Below are positions 11,240 through 23,500 of a stretch of 64,000 nucleotides of DNA, in pieces. The stretch's first letter is position 1. Every line of letters starts with the position of its first letter. Source of the DNA: Siphonodentalium dalli (taxonomy: Eukaryota; Mollusca; Scaphopoda; Gadilida; Siphonodentaliidae); the NCBI GenBank assembly GCA_032622095.1, contig CP136069.1, positions 49,956,760 through 50,020,759 on the forward strand. The letters are read 5' to 3'. The notes beneath the pieces are model-generated. The model did not search any database and was not told the origin of the DNA. It was given only the letters and a program-made list of their open reading frames with translations. The translations under genes were made by a program, and so were the position numbers.

Positions 11240-11442
11240 ACGTGGCGTTGTAACCAATCAGATTGATCGCTACAACCGGGTTTGGTGACATTGATTACTG
11301 CGTGTTCATAAATTGAATTAAATTATATTCTGTCTTTGTTATAATGTCATCCACTGTATACACATGTCTTCAGCGACACAGGGACGTGTCTTGGCGTTCT
11401 ATGTTGGAGGCGTCTAACTTATATAGCATTTCCAATTTCTCG

Positions 11443-11517
11443 TTACTTGAACTGGCTGAATGGTCCCATTTCACGGAAAGATCGGACATTGAATTCATCG
11501 TCATCGTGGAACCATTC
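11443..11517 (-). CDS. Secreted-protein gene, exon 6 (terminal)
   Basis: The acceptor TCTTGTTATAG precedes 11517. Phase 0 entry gives EWFHDDDEFNVRSFREMGPF then SQFK and TAA (11445-11443). An alternative frame of the same exon is also open, down to TGA at 11372-11370; see findings. Confidence 0.78.
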   Translation of the reverse strand, partial: EWFHDDDEFNVRSFREMGPFSQFK

Positions 11518-14500
11518 CTATAACAAGAAGATAAAGCAAACAATTTAGTGCACGAATACAGATGTACGGACCATTACTGCATCTCGAAGGGGAAGCAAGC
11601 ACTACACTCTATGGCTATGCATGAACATATATATTTATCCCATAATTAACCCCTAAAACCCGGCCTCCTATTTTAGTAAGACACATGTGTATAATCGCTA
11701 AAGCCAGACACGAATAGAATTAGTTCACTCGGTTAATAAATTTCGTATAGAATTGCGACTCATTATCTAGAGATACTCTATATATCGATTCGAACCCGGT
11801 TTCTAACGTACCAAACTCACCCCAATTTAGTGGTCCTGCTAATATATGTGACCCGCCATATCAAATCCAGTCGGAAGTCGGGATTTTTTTTACCCTGTGC
11901 CAATGCATTCTCTTATATATGCGAGTCGACCATAGGTCGCCTCACATATATAAGAGAATGCATTGGCTTAACAATTTTTTATCATGTTTTTTAAATAAAT
12001 GTTTCTTACAATTTTTAGGACATAAAATAAAAAAACATCCATTACCCTGCAGGGAGCTCCACACATATATAGAAGCACACAGAAGAGTGTCGTCTGCTCA
12101 TGTTTGTCTGGGGCTCTGTATGGGTGAAATTATAAAATTGTTAAAGAATACAAGAACAAATTATAAAAATTGTAAAAAATTGTTAGGCCAATGCATTCTC
12201 TTATATATGCGAGGCGACCTATGGTCGACTCGCATATATAAGAGAATGCATTGGCACAGGGTAAAAAAAATCCCGACTTCCGACTGGATTTGATATGGCG
12301 GGTCACATATTATCATTCTAGTATGTCGGTGGGTCCTGCTGATATAGCAATTACGTTTGTGGGTCCTGCTGATATCACACTGTCCAATCGGCTCGCAGTG
12401 TGAATGTCAGAATACCAGTGCTCCACATGAGAATATCAGTGTTTTTAAGCGATATAATGGTATCATAATTAGAACTGGACGGCTAAATAACGACACAAAA
12501 GACAATGGAAAGGTATATACGATCAATTTTGCATTTATGTTCAGTTCGACTCTGTGCGATCTGGCCTTTGTTTAAAGCAGAAAAATAGGGTGTACAAACT
12601 CGTAGGGGGAGGCCAAATTTTACCCTAATCGATATGCTAGTGCATTTTGTTTAATTCCTGAGCATAACTTGCGGAATCTTTTATAAAATACTAACAGATT
12701 AGCCCGCCACTGGCGGGATTGGTCCCATGACTTTGGTCGATCCGTTAATTTTTGTTTTTCAAGGTAACCCCGTACAGGCACGCCGACAGCATGCTATCAT
12801 TTGCGGGTACCCGTTTCAAGGTCATGTTGGGTGGACAAAATAACCCGACAATAATATTCCCCGGCCCGAGTTGACCATACATAACAAATTTCACGTCGAT
12901 GTCACCGCTGACGACTGAGATATCGACCAAGGTCATTTGTGGGTACCCGTTTCAAGGTCAATTTCACCTCAGGTGGACAAACCGACCCGACGAAAATCTC
13001 CCCCATCCCTTGAAAGCCCTAAGTACGAAATTTCGTCTCGATATCCCCAGTTTCCGAGACGGTCGATTGAGACGTATTTATACTCGTGTATATAAACGCT
13101 CTTTAACAACGACACCGCAGATACGAACGCTCCTTAATCATTAACCCATCAATTTCAACGACGGTGGTAGGGCGAAGGGTGAAGGAGTGCTCGGACGTGC
13201 TCAGTAGCGGTGCGATGGGACTTCTCGTTGTTTTTACCCTTAGATAGCAAGTTTGGGCTCAATCGATCGAGCCGTTTTCGAGTCTATAAAGGATATACAC
13301 ACATACGGAAGTCTCAAAATAAATGGTAGAGCCGAAAAAGGCAATTACATATGTTTTTTTAAATTTGTATTCCAAAACATAAACATCGTATGCAGACATA
13401 GTACTACGCTATGAGTAGGGGTCACTACCCCTCCAACTCCAGGCAATTCCATGTTGTTGTTGTTTTTTTTATTCCAAAAAAGAAACATCGTATATAGACA
13501 TAGTACTACGATATTGTGGGAGGCTGCAATAGCACTCCAACCCCCTCCCCCTATGTTACTTAGTGAAACCTGGATACACAACCAGCCACTCACCTGGGTT
13601 TGTGAAATGATGGCTGGAGTTATCGCATTTCCTGGCAGTATGCTTGCCGTCGCCAGAAAAGTCATAAATTTGAACGACTTCTTTGGGCATCCTTCGATTT
13701 CTTGGGGATAAAATTCATCCGAAGTCACACAGTTGAGTAGTCGCTGTATCAGACTGAAAGTAATGGCCAGAGAGATTAATCAATTACCATGCACACTTGG
13801 GCTATACTATAATGGTTTATTTATGATATTAACATATTTGTTTGGTTTTTTTTTTCTCGAAAAAAAAATGCAAGGACAACAAACTCGGACAAATTTATGC
13901 ATGTCGCGAAAACTTTCCAGGTTCAAAATGAGGATAACCCAACAAACACAAGTCAGATGAACTTCATAACCGCGGGGTGCCGTTTCTCACGGTACTAAAT
14001 GTATGTACGAAATTTCCGTAAAATATATGAATACAAGCCACGAACACAATTAACATCGCGGTTTGTATACTACTGTTCAACGGATTCATGGTAAGATGGC
14101 CAGACGGACAGACAGACGGACAAACAGACAAGTGATTCCTATATTTATACACCATAACATCGTTACGGGGTATAAAGAAACAACTGGTACATTGAATCTT
14201 TTACATACACGTGTCTGTTCCTTCCGCATTATCCATATATATATCTACGTTCTTTGTGTTGTATAATTATGTAGCACAGACAAGGTAGCAAGACTTGAAT
14301 ACCTATCTCGGGCACACATAAAGTGGTGATAACTAGTTTATCTTACAATTAGTCCAGGAGATATTGTAGACCTCTGCACTAGTGTTCGGTATTCGACGGA
14401 TTTCGGTATTCGAATATTCGTTTCGAATAACGAGCGAATATTCGAATAGTATTCGAATATTTAGATAAATTATAAAATAATATAGATAACATATTTTGGA

Positions 14501-17500
14501 ACCAATTTATTATTTAATGAAATAGCATATTTATCCATGCACATGCTATACGCAAAAAAAGAGAGAAAAAAAAGTCTTTTGGCTTAATAGCAAGAATTTA
14601 TCTGTTATGAAGTTCAAGTAGTCAACGTTCCATGCATGGCTTAAAGGTTCTTGTTCAAGAAGTGTAACATTCGGACAGTCTGCGGCTTCAACCGGTTGCG
14701 TTTTTCAGTAGAGATCAGCCCTGTGGTAGACGATACACTGGTGGCCGGTATACCGAGATATAACTTAGCTAATTTGGCGACTTAGGGGTAAAGTGACAAC
14801 GCGCAAACAAAACAAAACGATGCCTTATGGGTCCGCTTCCTATGAACACATGCAAGCACATCCTAGCCAATAAAATTATTTCGACGTCATGACGCCAATC
14901 AAATCAGAACGTTACAGTTACGTCATATTAATTCGTTTATGGTCAGTGGAAAATAGACTATACTTTTAACAGACCCTCAGACTAATAACAAACCAGGAAA
15001 CAATTACCCGGAGATCATTCTCGAATATTCGAATAGTCAAATAATTATTCGAATATTCGAATATTTATTTTTACGAGCGAATATTCGAATATTCGAGTAT
15101 TCGGACCGAACACTACTCTGCACCCCCCCCCCCCCCCCCGGGACTTAACTTCACCCCACTAATTTTCTTCCTTAAGGTCTCCTCTAATTTTGTTCACTTG
15201 TTAACAAGAAAAAAAAGTGGCCGCAGAGACTCCAGACAAGATGGCGTCCATCATGGCGGCCATTTTTTTTATATGCACCAGGTCTCTTTGATCGCCGTTA
15301 TAGTAAAGATAATGTCACATGCGGTCTTGTTTTCCGTTCGATTCGTTATGGTAATATACAACCCTTACCAATTAGCCAAAAATCCGACACAAAAATCCAA
15401 TATGGCGGCCAAGATGGCCGCCAATATGTGAAAATTTGCTATTTTTCTGACATTTCACCACCTTTCGTTTGTCTCTGTGGGAAAATTTTGGCACCAAAAT
15501 TTATCGTATAGAAGATTCATTGGCGAACACACGGGGACCATAATATACATTCCTTGACGGATATTTTTGTCCGATATCACGTTTTCCCAAATGCCGGTAT
15601 AATCCGGTCAAAGCCAAAACGACGCTAATAACGCAATGTCTGTTTCGAATCAATGAGTGTTATTGCCATTATTACTCCAGCCATGATTATATATGTGCAG
15701 GATATACTCGAACAAGGATTCCTCTTATATTTGAGTAGAGGAATATTCACCCAAATCCAAGATGGCGGCCAAAATGGCCACCAGAAATGAAAAATGCCGA
15801 AAATTGCTGATTTTAACATCAGTGAAAGTTATTGTCACGACAACTCCACACCTGCTTACTATTGTGAGTTGGGAACACTTAGTCGAATAACTGTCCTTAT
15901 ATTGCATCCAAATAAAAGTCCCCCAAATCAAAAATGGCGCCCACAATGGCCGACAAATTTTGAAAAATCACCGAAATTCCCTCATGTTCACATCATTGGG
16001 CATTATTGCCGAGAAAACTCCACACATGCTGACAGTTAAGTTGTAAATACTGAGGTGAAGTAATTACCTCGCATCTGATGAAGGAAATTGTTTTCCAAAT
16101 CGACGATGGCGGCCAAAATGGCGTCCGAACTTTGAAAACAAGCTTACATTCCTTTACTTTCTTACTATGGGCGTTATTGTTACGCGAATTCTACCCATAT
16201 GGAACATTGATATGAAGTATTCATATGGAACATTGATATGAAGTATTCGTTTGAGTTTGGCCAACTCTCACAATCAGGATGACTGCCAAACTGGCGGCCA
16301 GAAATTGAAAAGAAGTCGAAATTGTCACATACTAATTTCAACTTTTTGTCATAATATCAATATGTATGCATTGGACGAAACGGTACATAAGCCATCTATT
16401 AGTTCCAACATACTAGGTCGTCGCCTTCTGGAAGGATGAAAACCCACAATAATCGCGATGTGGCATTTAGAAATCCATTCTCCACTAAGCGCCCATAATG
16501 GCCGTAACCGTATATGGGTGCGCCGAATAGTCATATTATGACTTCCAAGAATCAAAACAACAGTACCTGAGCTTATTCTGATTTGCCACATTCAGCATTA
16601 TCTGGATCAGCATCCGTCTCGTCACATTAATCTATCTCGCTCACTCCAACACAGTTTTCTACACTTCTTGGTAGAAGGGTCCCACTAATCGGAATGTTTC
16701 AAACAACACATATGCCGGTGTCAAGCTCACGTGTTTGTCTCGAAAGCTGGGAATTATTATCCTTATTCTTGGCGAGCTTCATTCGTGATAGCTTATGGTA
16801 TAATTCAGATGCTACATGTGGGATCTGAACGTCATCTTGCGTGATAAACTACAAAGGTATGCGGTCGATGCGTATACTAGCTATCAGAAGGATCTCTCTA
16901 TCTGCGTATTTTTCAGATTTGGTTATCTAATGTGGATAACAAACTGTACATCTGGTGATCTTCCCATCCAGCCACTTCTCAATATATGGTTCACAAATTC
17001 ACATATTCACGTACTGACGTAGCCGGACCACTTCTGTATATGGCTTCGAATGTTGAAAGCCTAACATTTGACGGATGCCTTTCTGCTAAGGCGTAGAAGA
17101 CCATAATGCATAATATACCCACACTTCTTGATCATAAGAACAGTCCTGGTGGCGTCCATCAATCGTCTCACCGTACATATCCAAGCAGATAATAACAATA
17201 CATGCGGTGCTAGTTTGTGGGCATGTGTCATGATAGTGGAAATGAAATTTGACCATGACTGCACCGCCCCTTCTTTGTGTATGTTTTAGATTCAGACATG
17301 ATCTCATGTGGCTTTGCTTTCCTTGTATGCTAAGATTGTATCTTTCAATCCGCTTGGAAGCCGTTCTTAATCAACGAACCAGACGTGTACCATTGGCTAC
17401 TACTATATAAGCCCCACCAGACTGGGATGGATGTAGTCTTCAGGACGATGCATTTGATAGTTACCGATAATATGTCATACTCACGCTGGGTGGTGGTCGG

Positions 17501-20500
17501 TATGGTTCAAGAAATTACAATGCCATCAACACAAGGGTGAAATGTTCAACGCGAAGAACATCTAGAGGAATGTTACTTTGATGAGATCTTGCATTCAGTT
17601 TAACCTACGTTGGGTACACCAAGTGATGTATTGGTAACATCACCATTCAAAACCATTGTCCTGCACGAGACATCTTAACTACTATATTCTAAAGTTATAT
17701 AATATAAAGCTATATGATCATAAAGGTCACGTTCACCAACGTCCACATCCGTTGCCATCGAGACTATAAATTGTTATTTAAACACACAGTGAAATAAATG
17801 CACCACAGTTCCTGACATTTTCTTGAATAATACCGTCCACATACTGACACTAACCGTGAGAGATCATAACAACAATGCATACCTTCATTCCATAAAGACA
17901 TTATCCTTTAGCCCATCCGACTGGCTATGATAGTATTATCCAGACAAAATTATACGTCTGGTCATGTTGATTCAGAACGGTCTTCAAACGGATGTGGAAA
18001 TACAATCTTACCACACCAAAAAGACCAACACGCATGATATTCTATATTGAAACATGCACCTGGTGTAGGGTTGTATACCGTGTCCCATTTCATTCCCACT
18101 GTCATGGCGCATGTCCACAAACTAGCACCGCGAGTATTGTTCTTCTCTGCTGGGAGCTATTCGACGAGACGACTGCGGGACGTCACACAGTTTGCTTAGG
18201 ATCATGATCAAGAAGTGTGGGTAGTCGGTACATTATGGTCCTTAGCAGATAGGCAACTGTCCAAGGGAACGAGACAGCTAGCTACCTCCGAAACACTGCC
18301 GAAGTTGTCCACGTATGCCAATACGTTCACTAAGTTTGTGAGTTGAACCATCTATTGAGAAGTGACTAGTTAACTGGGAAGTTCGCCATGTATACATGTC
18401 ATTATCCCCACGGGGTATGAGAAAGACATACATAGAGATGACCTTCTGTAAGCTTGTATACTTATCGACCATATGCCTTTCTAGTTCAAGATGACGAACA
18501 AATCCCATATTTAGCAAGCATCTAAAATCTTAAGCCAGACACCGGGAAATTAATTGTTTGAAACGTTATGATTAAAGGAACCCTTCTCACAGGAAGTGTT
18601 GAATACTTTGTCGGTGTGAGCGACCTAGATTTATCAGGCAAAGAAATGGAAACTGGTCCAGATCATTCAGGACGTGGCAAATCAGAATCATTTACCAGGT
18701 AATTGTTCTAATGTGGCTATTCGGCGCACCTACGGTTACGGCCATTATCGGCGCGAAGTGTCAAATGGATTTCGAAATGACACATCGCTATATTAAGTGT
18801 GGGTTTTCGTACTTCCAGAAGGACCCGATCAATGTTATGCGTTTTGATACGTTTTAAGTTGAACTAATATATGGTTTGTGTATAGTTTCGTTCATACATA
18901 TCGATACTATGACAAAAAGTTGAAATTTGTATGTGAATATATCGATTTCTTTTCAATTTCTGGCCTCCAGTTTACCTGCCATCTTGACCTTGAGTATCAA
19001 TTGACAAACTCAAATGAATACTTCATACCAATATTCCATATCAACATGTGATGGTGGGTAGAATTCGCGAAACAATAACGCCCATCGTAAGAAAGTAAAG
19101 GAATGTAGGCGTGTTTGGCCATTTTGGCCGCCATCTTAGATTTGGAAAATCATTTCTTGCATGGGATGAAAGGTAATTACTTCACCTCTGTATTTACAAC
19201 TCAACTGTCAGCATGTGTGGAGTTTTCTCGACAACAATGCCCAATGATGTGAACATGAGGGAATTTCGGTTATTTTTCAAAATTTGTCGGCCATTGTGGG
19301 CGCCATTTTGGATTTGGGGGACTTTTATTTGGATGCAATATAAGGAAAGTTATTCAACTAAGTGTTCCCAACTCACAATAGTAAGCAGGTGTGGAGTTGT
19401 CGTGACAATAACTCTCACTGATGTTAAAATCAGCAATTTTCGGTGATTTTTCCATTTCTGGTGGCCATTTTGGCCGCCATCTTGGATTTGGGTGAATATT
19501 CCTCAACTCAGATATAAGAGGAATCCTAGCCCGAGTATCTCCTGCACATATATAATCATGGCTGGAGTAATAATAGCAATAACACTCATTGATTCGAAAC
19601 AGACATTGCGTTATTAGCGTCGTTTTGGCTTTGACCGGATTATACCGGCATTTGGGAAAACGTGATATCGGACAAAACTATCCGTCCAGAAATGTATATT
19701 ATGGTCCCCGTGTGTTCGCCAATGACTCTTCTAGACGATAAATGTATAAAATCGCGTCAAGGTGCCAATATTTTCCCACAGAGACAAACGAAAGGTGGTG
19801 AAATGTCAGAAAAATAGCAAATTTTCACATTTCGGCGGCCATCTTGGCCGCCATATTGGATTTTTGTGTCGGATTTTTGGCTAATTTGTAAGGGTTGTAT
19901 ATTACCATAACGAATCGAACGGAAAACAAGACCGCATGTGATTTCATCTTTACTATAACGGCGATCAAAGAGACCTGGTGCATATAAAAACAATGGCCGC
20001 CATGATGGACGCCATCTTGTCTGGAGTCTCTGCGGCCACTTTTTTTTCTTGTTAACAAGTGAAAAAAATTAGAGGAGACCTTAAGGAAGAAAATTAGTGG
20101 GGTGAAGTTAAGTCCTGGGGGGGGGGGGGGGGGTGCAGAGGTCTACCAATATCTCCTGGACTAAATTCCCACAACAGACTATCGTCAAAAATGTGGTATT
20201 TTTTTTAGAACTATATATGTCGATTCTCGTATATAGATAACGCATCGCGCAGTTGACCGTAGTGATGCGTCACACCAGGACTGACGTCATCAGCGTTTAA
20301 TTTATTTGTGAAATGCAAGTAAAAGCGATTGAATTAAAAGGTGTTTTCGGCATTGTCATCGCAAAAGACTCAATTGAATGGATATATTATAGATATTATA
20401 GATGTTTAGCCCCATATTATGAAAATAATATAGGACTAAGTGATGCCAATTGGCGGTCACTGTTGCCATCGAGGATATACGACTTGTTGTCATTCAAGGT

Positions 20501-23500
20501 ACAAGATCAGAAACCGCCTATGCGCTTCGCTTGTATCTGAAGAAAAATAGATAAATTGTAAGATAAATACAGGTTATCACTACCTTACCATGTGTGTGCC
20601 CGAGATCCGTATTCAAGTCTAACTTCTCTGTGCCTTATATGCAGCCCAGAGAAGGTATATAGCGAGACTTGAATACTTACTTGAATACTTACTTATTTTA
20701 TCTTACAATTTAGCTATTTTTCATCAAATACACGAGGAACACCTAGGTGGTTTTTTATCTTGTATCCTCCATAGCAACAAGCCGTATCCTCGAACGCAAC
20801 AGTGACTGAGCGTGAGTTGTGGAGAAAATCGCTTCGTTTGCAAACAATATGATTAACCGGCAAATTGGCATAAATTATTCCTATTATTTTCACAATATTG
20901 TTCCAATGCCATCACGATATGTAGCGTAAATAAATTATTGAAATATATATATCTTTATATATATCTTTATTGCCTCCAGTATTGAAGATTGAAAAAATAC
21001 ATAGGGTACATGAATGAAACATAAATACAGTTATCGGGATTGATAATATACAGAGGTGCCGAATATGATACTCACGGTGGGATGGTCTGTTCAAAATCTT
21101 GGAATGGTTGATCTTCTTGACGGCTTCTATGGAACCATTCAATGAGAATTCTACTACACATATCCATTTTAACCAAGCGAAAGCAGTAATCTGCCAGTCC
21201 GTCAAAGTCTTCTAGAACTGTTGAAGATATATAGATGCAATAATTTATTCAACATAACTATCTTAATAGTAACCAAAACAAAATATGACAATTAACCTAT
21301 TACATATACAACGCATATCTCAAAACTGCAAAACTCTATATCATGGGAAATTAAATTAAATTCTTTCCCTCGTACAAACAACTCGGGCATATTCTCAATA
21401 ATCACCTATCAGATTATAGTGATACTTTATTCAACGTCGGAGGTGCTAGCGGCCCCATTGTATGTGACGACCACTGCGTTTCGCGCACATTTGGACCTGA
21501 ATATTCACTTAGGTTCATATTAGAATTATTTGATTCTAAAATAAGCCCATAGCGTATTTTAAGTTTTGTGTCTTTTTTGTTTTATTTATTTAATTAAAAA
21601 GTTTTAAATCAATATTTTGAAAAACTAACGCCGCTATAGGACAGCAGGATAGAATAATATGCAATACACATGTGACTAGTGAATGAATGATGCTTTAATC
21701 TCAGCCATTTTTACATGGAACATGAGCGATGGTTAACTATTTACACTATTTACACATATAGAACATTATATATAATGATCACAATAAACTAGATGTTGTA
21801 AACATACAAGATACATTTGACAAATTGAAACAAACAAACACGCATCATTAGCATACACTAAACATATACAAAACACGCACAATAAAGCTACAAACAAACA
21901 AACAATATTTGCATTTATTACGAACCTTATTCATCATTCATGATTGTGTCCTTTCCACTAAAATGTTTTCAACCCGAGTTTATAAAGATTGCCAAATTGT
22001 TTAATATGTCAGGGTTGGTCGAATTAAGAAGTTCGAATAAAAGTTCTCTCGAAGGTTCGTCATAACATGCCTTCGGAATGTATTTGTTTCGTAATTGTTC
22101 AAGTTGCGGACACATAATAATAAAATGGAATTCATCGCATAGCAAGGCGTTACAAAGTGCGCATGAACTATCTTTGTTGCTGCTTTTATGATTGCGATTC
22201 CGTTTTTTCCATCTGCCGGTCTCAATACCTAATCTATGATTGGACGTTCTCATTTTCTGAACGTAAACCATCATGCCAAATGGCATGTTCATGTCGTGCC
22301 AGCTAATTGAAGGCTGTACTTTCATGTGTTTATAAAACTCCCCTCTATCCGAATAATCAACATCGTTTCGCCACTGAGTTCTAAACTCTTGAATTAGTGT
22401 ATCATTAAATCTTCTAAAGGAGCTGCATGGCAGAGGAGTTTGGTTGTCCCAGTTATCATTGAGATTTGCGGACTCGAGAACTCCTGAAAAATGATCAATA
22501 TAACGTACGCGTTTAGTTTTGTGCAATTCAAGCAATAATTTATAAAGTACTGATGTTATACCTGTATCTTTCTTTATAATACGGCACCAATATGAGATCA
22601 TTCTCTTCTTGATCTCAATAGAGAGAGGCCATCGGCCTAACTCTCCATAAACCATATAACTCGGCGTGCTACTTTTCATATTCGTCAATGTTTTACAAAA
22701 TCCTAAATGTACCGTACAATGGAATGAACATATAACACGATAATAATGCAGTATAATGCCTCCGCCAGGGTGCGTTAAAAGGTACGTATATCAAGTGTTT
22801 ATATCTCCACTATATTGTGCACATGTGCGGGTTAATTTATATCAACCGCTGTTTTAGTGAATGTACAGTATGCTATAATAATGCATATTAGTCTATGAGC
22901 TGGTGGGACCCCTGTTGCACCCCCCCCCCAAAACTTTGGTATGTACCCTAATATATTTACATACTAAGTGTTATTATCACTAAATCCAGCATTCTGATTG
23001 GTCGGCGCCCACGTGGCTAGTTGCAGTTATTTCTCGGTGAATGCGCAACAGCGTATAACTGCAAGGTCATAACAACATCGATACGTCATTTGGGTTTGGA
23101 AAGACGAACGCGTAATGTTTTGGACGCATTTGGATTCGCACAGGATTGACTTAATAAATCATCGGGTTTCAATTGTTCCTGTTAACTTTTGCCAAGGGTG
23201 CTATGGGATATTATGGGCTGGTTTTGTCACGATACACTTTTCGATTTAAATACATTTACAAAAGTGGCCTTTTCGCTAAATGTATATAAATATAAGGATT
23301 AACTGGCATGTGGACTGTTTTTATGGAGATGTAACCGTGAGGTAAGTGGTCATAACTTGTATGTAAAACCCTTCGGGTTACATCTCCATAAAAACAGTCC
23401 ACTTATGTGTATTGTTTTGGAAAATGATGTTAACAGCAAATATTTTGGGCCCTAGTGTACCTACTGGGTCAAAGTTTAAGCTTACCCAGTTACCATTTTT

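Larger units (their letters stand above)
11240..14349. repeat. Segmental duplication, block A
   Basis: Colinear with block B (47330-53824) and in the same orientation. It includes the 3' flank and exons 6 and 5 of the secreted-protein gene, intron 5 and part of intron 4. Shared non-coding landmarks are CTACAACCGGGTTTGGTGAC, GATTCGAACCCGG, the GGTCCTGCTGATAT block and GTGTCTGTTCCTTCCGCATT. Private insertions differ between blocks. Confidence 0.85.

Noticed and set aside
11370-11517. Exon 6 first read as 48 codons joined directly to exon 4
   Set aside because: Exon 5, conserved with splice sites in both duplicate blocks, sets the phase-0 frame; the other reading is kept only as a possible skipped isoform.
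15198-20058. Short open frames with the same proteins in both FB-1 arms
   Set aside because: Mirror images of a non-coding inverted repeat; no known domain and no long frame.
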